Below are positions 34,648 to 44,433 of a stretch of 64,000 nucleotides of DNA, in pieces (the stretch's first letter is position 1; every line of letters begins with the position of its first letter). The stretch is taken from NCBI GenBank assembly GCA_964389025.1, contig CAYMCQ010000012.1, forward strand, positions 1 to 64,000, written 5' to 3'. The stretch is from CAYMCQ01 sp964389025 (GTDB lineage Bacteria > Verrucomicrobiota > Verrucomicrobiia > Limisphaerales > CAYMCQ01). The notes under the pieces were generated by a model. That model made no database searches and had not been told where the DNA came from. It saw nothing but the letters and a program-made list of their open reading frames with translations. The position numbers and the translations under genes were made by a program.

Positions 34648-35445
34648 TCAAGCCAACAGGTCGGGATGTTTGCGGGTGATGAATTGAAACAGCGGCTGAA
34701 AACTGGCCCACGCCACAAGGTCGGAGGCGATGAAGTCGCGGGTCTTGATCGCCACCTCATGGGGAATGTGTGACGGTTTGCCGGCCATCTCCGCCAGAAG
34801 TTGTGACTGGCAGCAGCGATCCATCGAAATAAAAAACCACGCGGCGATGTCCACGGATTTGCCCACGGTCAGCAGGCCGTGGTTTTTTAGAATCGCCGCC
34901 TTCTTGCCGCCGAGGGCGCGTGCGATTTGTTCGCCCTCGGAAGTTTCATTGACCACGCCGGTGTAGCAATCGAACACGGCATGGTCTTGATAAAACGCGC
35001 AGGCGTCCTGCGTGATGGGGTCGAGGAGCCGTCCGAAAGTTGACCAGGTTTTCCCGTGGATGGAGTGTGCGTGGGCGGCGGCAATCACGTCGGGCCGCGC
35101 CTTGTGAATTGCGGAATGAATGGCGAAGGCCGCTGCGTTGACCGGTTGATTGCCCTCAATGACTTTTCCATCGTGGCTGACGAGCACCAAATCCGCCGGG
35201 GTCATGTGCGCGAAATGAACCCCGAGCGGGTTGACCCAGAACCGGTCGGTGTGTTCGGGATCCCGGACAGTAATGTGTCCCGCCAGCCCCTCGTCATAAC
35301 CGAAATGCGCAAACAACCGAAAGGCGGCGGCCAGCCGCTGCTTACGATGCTTCCGTTCCGCGTCCACGGTTTCAAACTGCGGAAGCGTCAAGACCGAGGA
35401 GGTCTTGGTGTTCCCGATCGGAGTGCCTTTAGCCATGTTGTCCAT
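34648..35445 (-). CDS. Class II aldolase/adducin family protein
   Basis: This 265-residue protein belongs to the fuculose-phosphate aldolase family. It has the substrate/zinc region YDEGLAGHITVRDPEH, the zinc histidines in AAAHAHSIHGKTWSTFG and LKNHGLLTVG. Family members cleave sugar phosphates or act as epimerases; adducin-like members may have lost catalysis. It lies 9 bases downstream of the penicillin acylase gene on the same strand, so the two are probably cotranscribed, but no shared pathway is clear. Confidence 0.9.
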   Translation of the reverse strand: MDNMAKGTPIGNTKTSSVLTLPQFETVDAERKHRKQRLAAAFRLFAHFGYDEGLAGHITVRDPEHTDRFWVNPLGVHFAHMTPADLVLVSHDGKVIEGNQPVNAAAFAIHSAIHKARPDVIAAAHAHSIHGKTWSTFGRLLDPITQDACAFYQDHAVFDCYTGVVNETSEGEQIARALGGKKAAILKNHGLLTVGKSVDIAAWFFISMDRCCQSQLLAEMAGKPSHIPHEVAIKTRDFIASDLVAWASFQPLFQFITRKHPDLLA

Positions 35446-35454
35446 AGTGTTCGA

Positions 35455-37737
35455 TTAGTTCTCGCCCGGGTGATAGCTCCTTTCAGCTTGAGCAAGCACG
35501 TCCTTCCAGGCGAACGGCGATTCTTTGAACCGGCTTTTTGAAACGAGCGCCGCCTGATCAAAAAAATGCGGGGAAGCCGGGTCGCTGCTCGTGCCGTATT
35601 GCAGCAGGGTCTTGGCGCGCACAAAACCCTTCCCGAACTCGAACACCGCCATGAAGCTATTGCCCACCACCGCGTAGTGTTTCTTGCGCGTGGCGCTGCC
35701 CGGAACCGCAGGCGTGTAATATTGGGTGAACGCCACTCCCACCGGGCCGGGCAAACCGGCGGTGGGCAGGCTCGGCAAAGTGTCATTGAACGGCACCAAG
35801 GCCAGGTCTGCTACATTGGCGTGTCGTTGCAGGCGGTGAACCTCACCCCAAGCAACTTTCCAATCGCCATACGTCTTCTTCAATTTCTCTGCCGCCGCGA
35901 TCAGCGCCTTGAACTGCCCCTCGGGGTTGTTGATGAATTCCGGCTTCAAGCCCTCCCGCATCGCGCGACCCGCGCCGGCCAGTTCCTCATACCATTCGAT
36001 GCACAAGCTCGCCTGCGTGGAGGTCTCACCGCCCCGGCAATCCCAATTCAGCAGATGGTTTAGAAACGGCTCCACCTGCGCGGCCAGCGCCGGGTCGGTC
36101 TTTTGCAATTTGGCGAATTCGGTTTTGAATTTCGGCAGCTCCGTCATCGCCCAGTAAATGGTTGTGTCCAAACAAACCTCCTGCCACTTCTCGAAAGTGA
36201 CGTCTTTGAGGTTGCGCAAAAGATAGCGCGCCATCTTTGCCCGGCGCTTGTCGTCGCTTTTCTCGCGCTCCTGGATCATGTAAGCCGGATAATCGCCGGG
36301 GAAAACGTTGCCGTCATCCGTGGTGGTGTAGGGAGTCTGGTTGCAATTCTGGACGAAGCCGGAAATCGGGTTGAGCACTTGCGGCAATTCCGACAAGGCA
36401 TGGTAACCCTGCCATTCCGTGCGCGGATTGGAGCCATCCACCGGATTCTGCCAGTCGAAAGACCGCTCCCGTTTGGGAACGAGGCCATTGTAAATGTAGA
36501 GAATGTTCCCATCACCATCGGCATAGACCACGTTGTAGAAATGTTGTTCCATCGTTTCCATGGCCGCCTTGAATTCAGGCAGGTTGCGCGCCTTGAGCAT
36601 GCGGATGGATTGACGGCCCATGAAAGCATCGCGAAATTTGGCGATGTTCACTGCAACCTGCTTCGTGTCACTGAGCTTGTCGGCGATGGGGCCGTGATGC
36701 GTCTTGCGAAAAGTCACAGTGCGCTCCGTCATTTTCCCGCCGGTTTTAATTTTGATGGTGTCCTTCCACTCCGTGGCCGTGCGATGGCCCTCGCCATATT
36801 TGTAAGCGAGCGGGTTGGCAGGGTCGTCGAAAAGTTCCAGCCAGGAATCACAGGTGTCCGGCTTGTTCACGGTGAACGTCCAGCCGAGGTGTTCATTGTG
36901 GCCGATGGTTGGCAATGGACTGCCGAAGAAAGTGGCTCCGGAAAAATTCAGTCCCTCCCCGCTCCGCAAATGCGCTTCGTAGAACTGGCCAAACCCGTAA
37001 TACGGCTGGTGCGGATTGGCGAAGAGCATCGTGGAGCCGTCCCGCGTCTTGCCGGGCGCGACGGCGTAGGCGTTGCTGCCGATAAGATCGCCGTCGTCGA
37101 GGCCACCGGTTTGCGCAAGAGCAGAGCCGGAGTCGCGCGGCGCCTGATAGAGCGCACCGAGGGTGATATTTCTCCCAAATGCAAGCACATGCCACGGCTC
37201 GAAACGTTCGAGCAGGCGCAACCGGACGCGGGGATTTTTTTCGACATAATAGTTCAGGCCGGTTGTGAAAGCGGCGCACATGGCGCGGCTCTTCGGGTCC
37301 AACTTTTCAAAATCCTCCCGCGCCGTGCGTGGGATTTCGAACAGCCGGTTGAGCCGGTCTGCGGGGTAGGCTGCCTCCCCGTGCAATTCGCTGGCCCGTC
37401 CGAGGCCGGCCACGTATGACTCCTCGATCTGCCACAGGTAATCCTCGGCCTGACAATAGGCGAAACCGAAGATGGCAGATTCATCCGTTGGCCCTTCAAT
37501 GTGCGGCACTCCATGCCGGTCGCGGTGAATCGTCACGCTCCTGGCAAGCGCGACCGCGTCGAGGCCGGTGTTTGGAATTTTTTCGCTTTCGCCGACGGCC
37601 AAAAACGGAAGGATCAATCCGGCGACCAAAAGAAACCGCAACTGTTGAATAACGCTCGCCAAGGAGAAACGCCTCGATCTGGTGAGTAGAAAAAATCCAT
37701 GAATGTTTCGGGCGATTCGTCTGTGCTCGTGGTGCAT
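35455..37737 (-). CDS. Penicillin acylase family N-terminal nucleophile hydrolase
   Basis: This 760-residue precursor has an N-terminal hydrophobic signal (LRFLLVAGLILPFLAVGE). The alpha-chain motif VTIHRDRHGVPHIEGPTDES is followed by the self-processing site with Ser221 as nucleophile in LIGSNAYAVAPGKT. Further conserved blocks are ANPHQPYYGFGQFYEAHL, GHNEHLGWTFTVN, YADGDGNILYIYNG and a C-terminal NSFMAVFEFG. The enzyme should mature by autocleavage in the periplasm and hydrolyse an amide, perhaps acyl-homoserine lactones or peptides. The first 20 or so residues look unlike a normal signal, so the real start may lie downstream. Confidence 0.9.
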   Translation of the reverse strand: MHHEHRRIARNIHGFFLLTRSRRFSLASVIQQLRFLLVAGLILPFLAVGESEKIPNTGLDAVALARSVTIHRDRHGVPHIEGPTDESAIFGFAYCQAEDYLWQIEESYVAGLGRASELHGEAAYPADRLNRLFEIPRTAREDFEKLDPKSRAMCAAFTTGLNYYVEKNPRVRLRLLERFEPWHVLAFGRNITLGALYQAPRDSGSALAQTGGLDDGDLIGSNAYAVAPGKTRDGSTMLFANPHQPYYGFGQFYEAHLRSGEGLNFSGATFFGSPLPTIGHNEHLGWTFTVNKPDTCDSWLELFDDPANPLAYKYGEGHRTATEWKDTIKIKTGGKMTERTVTFRKTHHGPIADKLSDTKQVAVNIAKFRDAFMGRQSIRMLKARNLPEFKAAMETMEQHFYNVVYADGDGNILYIYNGLVPKRERSFDWQNPVDGSNPRTEWQGYHALSELPQVLNPISGFVQNCNQTPYTTTDDGNVFPGDYPAYMIQEREKSDDKRRAKMARYLLRNLKDVTFEKWQEVCLDTTIYWAMTELPKFKTEFAKLQKTDPALAAQVEPFLNHLLNWDCRGGETSTQASLCIEWYEELAGAGRAMREGLKPEFINNPEGQFKALIAAAEKLKKTYGDWKVAWGEVHRLQRHANVADLALVPFNDTLPSLPTAGLPGPVGVAFTQYYTPAVPGSATRKKHYAVVGNSFMAVFEFGKGFVRAKTLLQYGTSSDPASPHFFDQAALVSKSRFKESPFAWKDVLAQAERSYHPGEN

Positions 37738-37814
37738 GGCGGATAGTTGATAGCGAAAATTCGCCGGTCGTCGAGCCTTTTGTGAAGCTCGAATGGATTC
37801 GCCGATAAGGGTTA

Positions 37815-37905
37815 GCGGTCAATAGCGAAAATAGATTTCCGGCAGCCGTCCTTTCTTTTCTTAAATGCTGTCTTGGTCATTTCTGGCGTTGCGAGCGCGG
37901 TGCTT
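37815..37905. repeat. Dispersed repeat F, copy 2
   Basis: GCGGTCAATAGCGAAAATAG, ATTTCCGGCAGCCGTCC, then TTTCTTTTCTTAAATGCTG match the copy at 23137-23220. Both lie in gene-free stretches. Confidence 0.6.
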
Positions 37906-37962
37906 CATGAATCCTCGCCCTTGAATTTTGGGACAATCGTAATACTCTAAACGACACCCATC

Positions 37963-38850
37963 ATGAACATGACAACCAACCTTGGCGGCCGTTCGCCTGA
38001 AAGCTCGCTGGCTTTGCCGAATATTTTGATCGTCACTAATCGTAACACTGCGCATTCAGTCCGCCGCCAAATCCGCGTGGCTGCCGCCTTCACTCTCATC
38101 GAATTGCTCGTGGTCATCGCCATCATCGCGATTCTGGCGGCGATGTTGTTGCCAGCGCTGGCCAAGGCCAAGTCGAAGGCCGTGCAGGCGCATTGCGCGA
38201 GCAACCTCAAGCAATGGGGTGTCGCTTTGATGATGTATGCGGGCGACAACCGCGATTTCTTTCCAGACAACACCGGCGGCAGCGGTTTTGCATGGATGGG
38301 GCCGAATTTGAACACCAACTTTTATCCTGCGTATCTTTATCCCAATCGGCATGGAACCACCGCCAGTCAGCGGAACAAGCAGGATGTGCTGTATTGCCCG
38401 ACTGACGAATGGCATCGCGCTTACGAAGCTGTCAACGGTGTGGTGACGCTCATCGGCTACCAGTTCCTGCCGGGCCGCACCGCTGTGCAATGGCCGGACT
38501 ACAATTCAGAGGGCCTGGCCGAGTGGGTTTATCGCAAGAAAATGGGCGGTTCTTACCGGCGCGCGCCAGTGATGATTGACAAGATGCAGGCCTTGGGATC
38601 GGGTCCCGCTGCGATCTCGAGTTGGTCGGCCAAAACGGGCGGGATCACAGTTCCCACTGCCAACCACCGCGCTGCGTCGCTTGTGCCGGTCGGGGGCAAC
38701 TTCCTTTACGAAGATGGAAGTGTCTCCTGGCGGAAGTTCAGCGTTGCGAATTACCGCGGCACAATTGACGTTGGCAGCAAGTCAAGTGGCTGGGGTGGTT
38801 TTCTACCGGCCGGCGGATCTGACCCGTGGACCGTGGTGAGGAAAAGGTAA
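37963..38850 (+). CDS. Prepilin-like protein with N-terminal methylation motif
   Basis: This 295-residue protein has the pseudopilin leader AFTLIELLVVIAIIAILAAM, then ALAKAKSKAVQ. Unusually, about 42 residues precede it; the start at 37963 is kept because no later start fits well. The C-terminus has FLYEDGSVSWRKF in place of the usual DG-H motif. The cleavage position has Ala instead of the usual Gly before FTLIE, which would be atypical for prepilin peptidase. Confidence 0.85.
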   Translation: MNMTTNLGGRSPESSLALPNILIVTNRNTAHSVRRQIRVAAAFTLIELLVVIAIIAILAAMLLPALAKAKSKAVQAHCASNLKQWGVALMMYAGDNRDFFPDNTGGSGFAWMGPNLNTNFYPAYLYPNRHGTTASQRNKQDVLYCPTDEWHRAYEAVNGVVTLIGYQFLPGRTAVQWPDYNSEGLAEWVYRKKMGGSYRRAPVMIDKMQALGSGPAAISSWSAKTGGITVPTANHRAASLVPVGGNFLYEDGSVSWRKFSVANYRGTIDVGSKSSGWGGFLPAGGSDPWTVVRKR

Positions 38851-38900
38851 AAGGTAAAAGGAAGACTGAAGTCGCACGACTTTTTACTTTTTACTTTTTC
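38843..38900. repeat. Inverted heptamer repeat GGTAAAA / TTTTTAC
   Basis: AAAAGGTAAAAGGTAAAAGG is followed, after a short spacer, by ACTTTTTACTTTTTACTTTT. Units are 7 to 8 bases. It overlaps the end of the prepilin gene and may also act as its terminator. Confidence 0.75.
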
Positions 38901-38923
38901 CACGCCGCTGAAATACTGGCGCA

Positions 38924-40537
38924 ATGATAACCACTGAAGAAAAGTTTGCGTCCGGCAATGGTCCCGCCGAGGCGGGACCGGGACTTTTGTGTGTCATCTG
39001 GGTCGGGCTTTCGCTCTCGATCGGCTGGGGCATTCGCGGCAACTTCGGCCACGAATACGGCGCGATGATCCCCGGCATGTTGGCCACGCTGGCGGCTGTG
39101 CTTCTTTCCGGACGCAGCGACTGGCATCGGCGGGGCGCGTTCTTCGCTTTCTTCGGCGCGCTCGGCTGGTCGTTCGGCGGCAGCATCTCCTACATGCAAG
39201 TCATAGCTTACACACACTCGGGTCATTCCGGGTCGCAGCTTTACGGATTTGCCTGTCTCTTCGTGATCGGTTTTCTCTGGGCGGCGATGGGCGGGGCGGG
39301 AGCGGCGTTGCCGGCGTTTCTGACTCGCGAACGGCTCACGGAATTCTTCGCGCCACTGACGGTGGTGTTCGCCGCGTGGACGCTCCAGGATTTCGCCGTT
39401 GGAAAATGGTTTCCAGAGAACCCGGCGTTTCGCCATGAAAACATTCTTTACTGGTATGACACGGATTGGCTCGCGGCACTGGTGGCCATCGTGGCCGTGC
39501 TCGTGCTGGCGCTGGTCCGCCGGCGACTCGACTCCGCGTCGTCGCTCATCCTGCACATGGCGATTGGCTGGTGGGTGGCTTTCCTGGTGCTCGTGAATCT
39601 ACTCGGCCTGCGCATGACGCCGCCGCGGGGAGACAGTTGGTCCGGCTGCGTTGGGATGGTCATCGGCATGTGGGTCTATTTCCAGCGGCGTGGTTTGACG
39701 GGATTGACGTTTGCCTCCGTCCTTTGTGGCTTGATCGGCGGGTTTGGTTTCGCCACGGGACAGTTGTTCAAACTCCTCGAAGTCTCCACCGGCCTGCAAA
39801 CCAACTGGCACAGCGTCCTCGAACAATCTTACGGATTCATCAACGGCGTGGGGCTCGCCGTCGCGTTGTTCTGGGTCGCGCGGCACGCGCCGAAGACCAC
39901 GGACGAACCGCCCGTGCGACGATGGACCGAATCCTACGCCGCGTTTTTCGTCCTGCTCGTGCTGACCTACATCAACCTGACCAAGAATCCGGAAGACTGG
40001 GTGAAAGCGAAGGCGATGCCCGAGACGCTCTATGGGCTTTCGGCGAATATGTGGTTCAATCTGGCCTACGCTGTCCTCGCGTCCGCCTTTCTGGCGCTGC
40101 TGATGATTCATCGGAAAAGGCCGCTGCCGATTTTGTCCGCAAGCTGGCTGGCGCGCGGCCAGGGGCTGTATCTGGTTTTTCTTTGGGTCATGGTCATCGG
40201 CAATTTCGAGCGCGCGCTCGTATCGTTCGCGCCGCAACGGTTGGTCACCGAGGGCGTCATTTTCCTGAACGCGGCGCTTTGCACGGTGGGAATTTTTCTT
40301 AGCGCGCCTGGCACGGGTCGCCAACTGCCCGGCGAAGGATTCGGCTGGTCTGGGTTGCTTCGCAAAACGGTGGCGGTGGGGCTCGTGGCGGGAGCGTTGT
40401 CCGTGTTGGCCGACTGGGCGGTGGTGCGCGGAGTTTTCGGCGACAGCTTCGTCGCTCATGCGGGCAAACACATTCGCTTCGGTCCTGACGCCACCGCGAC
40501 GAAGGAGAAACCAAAACCGGGCGTGACTCACCCTTGA
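38924..40537 (+). CDS. Multi-pass membrane protein of unknown function
   Basis: This 537-residue protein has about 12 hydrophobic segments, for example LLCVIWVGLSLSIGWGI, WLAALVAIVAVLVLALV and AFFVLLVLTYINLT. Conserved-looking polar motifs between helices are GNFGHEYGAMIPGMLATL, WSFGGSISYMQVIAYTHS and GDSWSGCVGMVIG. The pattern recalls PVC-specific membrane proteins. No transporter family could be assigned with confidence. The tail is charged. It is a single gene preceded by a repeat. Confidence 0.7.
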   Translation: MITTEEKFASGNGPAEAGPGLLCVIWVGLSLSIGWGIRGNFGHEYGAMIPGMLATLAAVLLSGRSDWHRRGAFFAFFGALGWSFGGSISYMQVIAYTHSGHSGSQLYGFACLFVIGFLWAAMGGAGAALPAFLTRERLTEFFAPLTVVFAAWTLQDFAVGKWFPENPAFRHENILYWYDTDWLAALVAIVAVLVLALVRRRLDSASSLILHMAIGWWVAFLVLVNLLGLRMTPPRGDSWSGCVGMVIGMWVYFQRRGLTGLTFASVLCGLIGGFGFATGQLFKLLEVSTGLQTNWHSVLEQSYGFINGVGLAVALFWVARHAPKTTDEPPVRRWTESYAAFFVLLVLTYINLTKNPEDWVKAKAMPETLYGLSANMWFNLAYAVLASAFLALLMIHRKRPLPILSASWLARGQGLYLVFLWVMVIGNFERALVSFAPQRLVTEGVIFLNAALCTVGIFLSAPGTGRQLPGEGFGWSGLLRKTVAVGLVAGALSVLADWAVVRGVFGDSFVAHAGKHIRFGPDATATKEKPKPGVTHP

Positions 40538-40596
40538 GGTGGTTTCATTGCGGATTGCCCGTCCTTCGAGCAGCCCACTGGAGGGTGGAGGATTTG

Positions 40597-42660
40597 TTAA
40601 ATCCCCAGCCGTTCGACGAGAAGTTCTGCCACGTCCATGACGCGCGCGGAATCGCTTTGAGCCGCGACGCCGTCCGTCATCATCGTGAGGCAGAAGGGGC
40701 AGCCGACGGCCACGGTTTTTGCGCCGGTGTCCAGAGCTTCCTTGGCGCGCACGGTGGAGACGCGCTTCTTCGGGTCTTCCTCCATCCACATGCGACCGCC
40801 GCCCGCGCCGCAGCAAAATGTTTTTTCCCGGTTGCGCAGCATCTCGCGCAAGTCGGTCGCTGCGCCCGTTGCGCCCAACGCCGAGGCCAGCACTTCGCGC
40901 GGCGCGGCGTGAATGCCATTGACTCGCGCCAGATAACACGGGTCGTGATATGTCACCGCGCCGGAGCTGGTTTGATCATTGCCGCCTGGAACTTTCAACC
41001 GGCCATCCTTGATGAGCTGGGAAATGAATTGCGTGTGATGAATCACTTCGTATTGGCCGCCGAACTGCGAGTAATCCTTGAGCAGACTGTTCAGGCAATG
41101 CGGGCAGTGCGCGAGGATTTTGCGGACGTTGTATTTGGCGAGCGTTGCAATGTTCGCCTGGGCCAGTTCTTGGAATAAAAATTCGTCGCCTAGCCGCCGC
41201 GCGGATTCGCCGGTGCATTTTTCTTCACGTCCGAGGATGGCGAAATTCACGCCCGCCTGCTTCAACAATTTCACCACGGAACGCGCCACGCGTTGCGCCC
41301 GGCGGTCATACGAACCGGCGCAGCCGATCCAGTAGAGCACTTCAAAACTTGGGTTCTCTTTGACGGTTGGCGCGCCCAAACCTTCCGACCAGTTCGGGCG
41401 ATCCACCGCGGGCAAGCCCCACGGATTGGAACTGGATTGCATCCGGCGCAACGCCATCGCCGCCGTGCCGCTCAACGTGCCTTCGCCCACGCGATTGCGG
41501 CGCAGATCGGTGATCATCGTGAGCGGATCAATCCGCACCGGGCAGACGCCGACACACGCGCTGCACGCCGTGCAAGACCAGAGAGTTTCCGCGTGGATCG
41601 TGTCGTCGTGGAGCGCGAGCCTGGGTGAATTTGAATTTGTCGCCCGCGCAGTCAGCGACAAAGTCATCAACCGCTTCAAATCTTGAACGACGCGTTTTGG
41701 CGACAACGGTTTGTCCGTGGCATGAGCCGGACACGCGTCCTCGCAACGCCCGCACTCCATGCAGGCGTCCATGCTGAGAAGTTGTTGTTGATTGAAATGC
41801 GTGATGGCGCTGACACCGACGCGTTCCGTCTTTTCCACTTCCTCCATCGTCACCGGCACAAGCTTCCCAAGCACCGGTTGCGCGAAGAACAGATTGAGCG
41901 GCCCGGCGATTATGTGAAGGAGCCGCGTGTAGGGAATTGAAGCGATGAAACCAAACACCTGCACGGCATGAAGCCACCAGACGGCCAGATGGGCGGAACG
42001 CGCGCCCGCTTCCGTCAATCCGGAAAACCACTTCGAGACCAACAGGCCGACCGGTGAACACTGGGCTGCGATGCCGGTTGGCTGCTGCCAGACCATGCGC
42101 AGCCCTTCGACCAGATAGCCCGTGACGCCCATGCCCATCAACGAAATGATCACATACCAGTCCGTCGCTCGATGACCGACACTGGCCGGCCGCCGTGTCC
42201 GCCGCCAGAAAAACCAGATGCAACCCGCCAGAAACAGCAGCCCGAACACATCCAGCGTGAACTCGTAAATGACATAGTAACTTCCTTTGTGGAACTTCAG
42301 CGCATCCGAAATGCCCGAAGCCAGATGATCAATCTCCAACAGCGTCGTGCCGAGAAACAGCATCATAAATCCGGCAAACAAGGAGATGTGCGCCCAGCTT
42401 GCCAGCCCCCGGCCCCGCACGCGCTTTTGTCCCAATCCTTCCACCAACAACCGCCGCGCGCCGGGTTTCAGTTTGGCCCAAATCTGCCGGAGGTTGCCGG
42501 CGACCAATTGCTTGACGCTGATCGGCGTCCCTTGCCGCCACAACTTGAACCGCCGCCAAATCCCGTAGGCGAACACCGCCATCGTCAGCACCGTCAGGCA
42601 ATAGAAAATGATCTGCGACGAGTGCGGGATGTTGCCGAAAGTTTCGCGGGTGGGTTGCAT
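40597..42660 (-). CDS. ETF:menaquinone oxidoreductase-type Fe-S membrane protein
   Basis: This 687-residue protein has an N-terminal NarI-like membrane domain (several helices at about 15-260). Two 4Fe-4S sites follow: CMECGRCEDACP (300-311) and CTACSACVGVCP (363-374). Two CCG domains contain YWIGCAGSYD, HCPHCLNS, YHDPCYLAR and CCGAGGGRMW. This is the architecture of heterodisulfide-reductase-like proteins that carry electrons from ETF to menaquinone. It lies directly downstream of etfBA and the beta-oxidation genes, so that role is well supported by context. Confidence 0.9.
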   Translation of the reverse strand: MQPTRETFGNIPHSSQIIFYCLTVLTMAVFAYGIWRRFKLWRQGTPISVKQLVAGNLRQIWAKLKPGARRLLVEGLGQKRVRGRGLASWAHISLFAGFMMLFLGTTLLEIDHLASGISDALKFHKGSYYVIYEFTLDVFGLLFLAGCIWFFWRRTRRPASVGHRATDWYVIISLMGMGVTGYLVEGLRMVWQQPTGIAAQCSPVGLLVSKWFSGLTEAGARSAHLAVWWLHAVQVFGFIASIPYTRLLHIIAGPLNLFFAQPVLGKLVPVTMEEVEKTERVGVSAITHFNQQQLLSMDACMECGRCEDACPAHATDKPLSPKRVVQDLKRLMTLSLTARATNSNSPRLALHDDTIHAETLWSCTACSACVGVCPVRIDPLTMITDLRRNRVGEGTLSGTAAMALRRMQSSSNPWGLPAVDRPNWSEGLGAPTVKENPSFEVLYWIGCAGSYDRRAQRVARSVVKLLKQAGVNFAILGREEKCTGESARRLGDEFLFQELAQANIATLAKYNVRKILAHCPHCLNSLLKDYSQFGGQYEVIHHTQFISQLIKDGRLKVPGGNDQTSSGAVTYHDPCYLARVNGIHAAPREVLASALGATGAATDLREMLRNREKTFCCGAGGGRMWMEEDPKKRVSTVRAKEALDTGAKTVAVGCPFCLTMMTDGVAAQSDSARVMDVAELLVERLGI

Positions 42661-42684
42661 TTGTTTGAAACCAGCCGGATGAAA

Positions 42685-43656
42685 TTATTTTTTTAACCTT
42701 GCCATCAACTCCGGCACGACCTGATAAACGTCGCCGACCAGACCGTAATCCGCCACTTCAAAGATCGGCGCTTCGGCGTCCTTGTTGATCGCGACGATGA
42801 CTTTGGTGTCTTTCATGCCGGCCATGTGTTGAATGGCGCCGGAGATGCCGACGGCAATGTAAAGCTCCGGGGCAACTATTTTTCCAGTCTGCCCGACCTG
42901 CAAAGAGTTCGGTGTGATGCCCGAATCCACCAGCGCGCGGGACGAGCCGACCGCGCCGCCCAGCACATCCGCCAGGCCGCCGACCAACCGTTCAAAGTCC
43001 TCGGCGTTCTTGAGCGCACGTCCGCCGGAGACGACGACCCGCGCCTCGGTTGAGTCAGGCCGACCGGCGACTTTCGCTTCGCGCCCCACGTATTCGATTT
43101 GCGACGGCAGTTTGGTCGCGTCAATGGCGACGGGAATGACGGGTGAAGTTTCCGCAGTTTTGGGTGGCGGCGCAAACGCCGCCGAACGCACGGTAAGAAA
43201 CTTCAATGCGCCGTCCAGTTTCACGGTGGCAATGACATTGCCCGCGAACATGACTCGTTTGAAAATGAAATCGCTGCTGTCAGGACGCACATCAACCACG
43301 TCGCTGACCATGCCGGCGTCGAGCAACGCGGCGGCGCGCGGCAGAACGTCCTTGCTGAAAGTTGAAGCCGCTCCCACGACCATCGTGGCGTTTTGCGCGC
43401 GCGCCACTTCGTGAATGACGTGCGCATACTTATCGGCAAGGGGTTTTTTGAGAGCGGCGTGGTCCGCAACCAGCACTGAGGCCGCTCCGTAACCGCGCAG
43501 CAATTCCACGGCGGCGGAGATGCTTTCGCCCAAAATCAAAACTTCATACGAGCCGCCCGTTTCCGCGCAGACTTTGTGCGCAAAGCCCATGGCCGCAAGC
43601 GTGGCGAGTTTAAGCTGGCCGTCGTCGTGTTCGGCTATGACAAGAATTTTGGGCAT
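42685..43656 (-). CDS. etfA: Electron transfer flavoprotein subunit alpha
   Basis: This 323-residue FAD-binding subunit has the N-terminal MPKILVIAEHDDGQLK and the C-terminal FAD motif with ADVLGGAVGSSRALVDSGI, VGQTGKIVAPELYIAVGISG and AINKDAEAPIFEVADYGLVG. With EtfB it accepts electrons from acyl-CoA dehydrogenases. It follows etfB by 5 bases and precedes the membrane Fe-S protein by about 24 bases. Confidence 0.96.
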   Translation of the reverse strand: MPKILVIAEHDDGQLKLATLAAMGFAHKVCAETGGSYEVLILGESISAAVELLRGYGAASVLVADHAALKKPLADKYAHVIHEVARAQNATMVVGAASTFSKDVLPRAAALLDAGMVSDVVDVRPDSSDFIFKRVMFAGNVIATVKLDGALKFLTVRSAAFAPPPKTAETSPVIPVAIDATKLPSQIEYVGREAKVAGRPDSTEARVVVSGGRALKNAEDFERLVGGLADVLGGAVGSSRALVDSGITPNSLQVGQTGKIVAPELYIAVGISGAIQHMAGMKDTKVIVAINKDAEAPIFEVADYGLVGDVYQVVPELMARLKK

Positions 43657-43661
43657 TGCAG

Positions 43662-44417
43662 TCAGATAACTTTTGCTTCGTTTTTCAATTTGTCCACGAG
43701 TTCATCCACGGTCTTGACCCGCACGCCGGCTTTGCGTTTCGGCGGCGATTCGAGGGCGAGAACCTGGGTGCGCGAAGCGATGTTGATTCCCAAACCGGCC
43801 ACGGCGATTTCTTCCAGCGGCTTTTTCTTCGCCTTCATGATGCCGGGCAGCGAAACGTAGCGCGGTTCGTTGAGACGCAGGTCGGTGGTGATGATGGCGG
43901 GCAGCTTGACCGTGACGGTTTCAATGCCCGCATCCGTTTCGCGGCCGCAGCGCGCGCGCGTGTTGTCATCCAACAATTCCAGTTTGGAAACGAACGTCGC
44001 CTGGCCGACTCCTAGCAACGCGGCCAGCATCTGGCCGGCCTGGTTCGAGTCATCGTCAATAGCCTGCTTGCCCATGAGGACGAAATCCGGCTTCTCGCGC
44101 TGATAAACTGCGGCAAGAATTTTGGCGATGGCAAGCGAGTCCGGGTTTTCGGAAGTCCTGACCAGCAACGCGCGATCCGCACCCATCGCCAACCCCACGC
44201 GCAACTGCTCCACGCATTCGTCGCCGCCAACGCTGATGACGACGATGTCAATTTCGCCGAGCTTTTCCTCGATGCGCAACGCCTCCTCCAGCGCAATGGC
44301 ATCGAAGGGGTTCACGGCGAACTTCACCCCATCAAGCTCGATGCCAGAGCCGTCGGGTTTGAGGCGGATTTTTGTGTCGGGATCGGGCACCCGTTTGAGC
44401 GGCACTAGAATTTTCAA
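43662..44417 (-). CDS. etfB: Electron transfer flavoprotein subunit beta
   Basis: This protein is 251 residues from a TTG start at 44417 (KILVPLKRVPDPDTKIR). An AGCGAGGA ribosome site lies about 6 bases upstream of that TTG. A longer frame from 44450, also TTG, would overlap the thiolase end and has no such site. AMP-binding and ETF-beta features are VNPFDAIALEEALRIEEK, GADRALLVRTSE and MGKQAIDDDSNQAGQMLAAL. It is in the beta-oxidation operon. Confidence 0.94.
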   Translation of the reverse strand: MKILVPLKRVPDPDTKIRLKPDGSGIELDGVKFAVNPFDAIALEEALRIEEKLGEIDIVVISVGGDECVEQLRVGLAMGADRALLVRTSENPDSLAIAKILAAVYQREKPDFVLMGKQAIDDDSNQAGQMLAALLGVGQATFVSKLELLDDNTRARCGRETDAGIETVTVKLPAIITTDLRLNEPRYVSLPGIMKAKKKPLEEIAVAGLGINIASRTQVLALESPPKRKAGVRVKTVDELVDKLKNEAKVI

Positions 44418-44433
44418 TTCGTCCTCGCTTGAT

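Noticed and set aside
34648..37737. A beta-lactam or quorum-quenching operon
   Set aside because: The class II aldolase has no known link with penicillin acylases. Adjacency alone does not support a pathway.
39599..40939. A 446-codon minus-strand frame opposite the membrane protein
   Set aside because: Its residues are mostly Arg, Gly and His with no hydrophobic or conserved pattern. The plus frame has ordered transmembrane helices.
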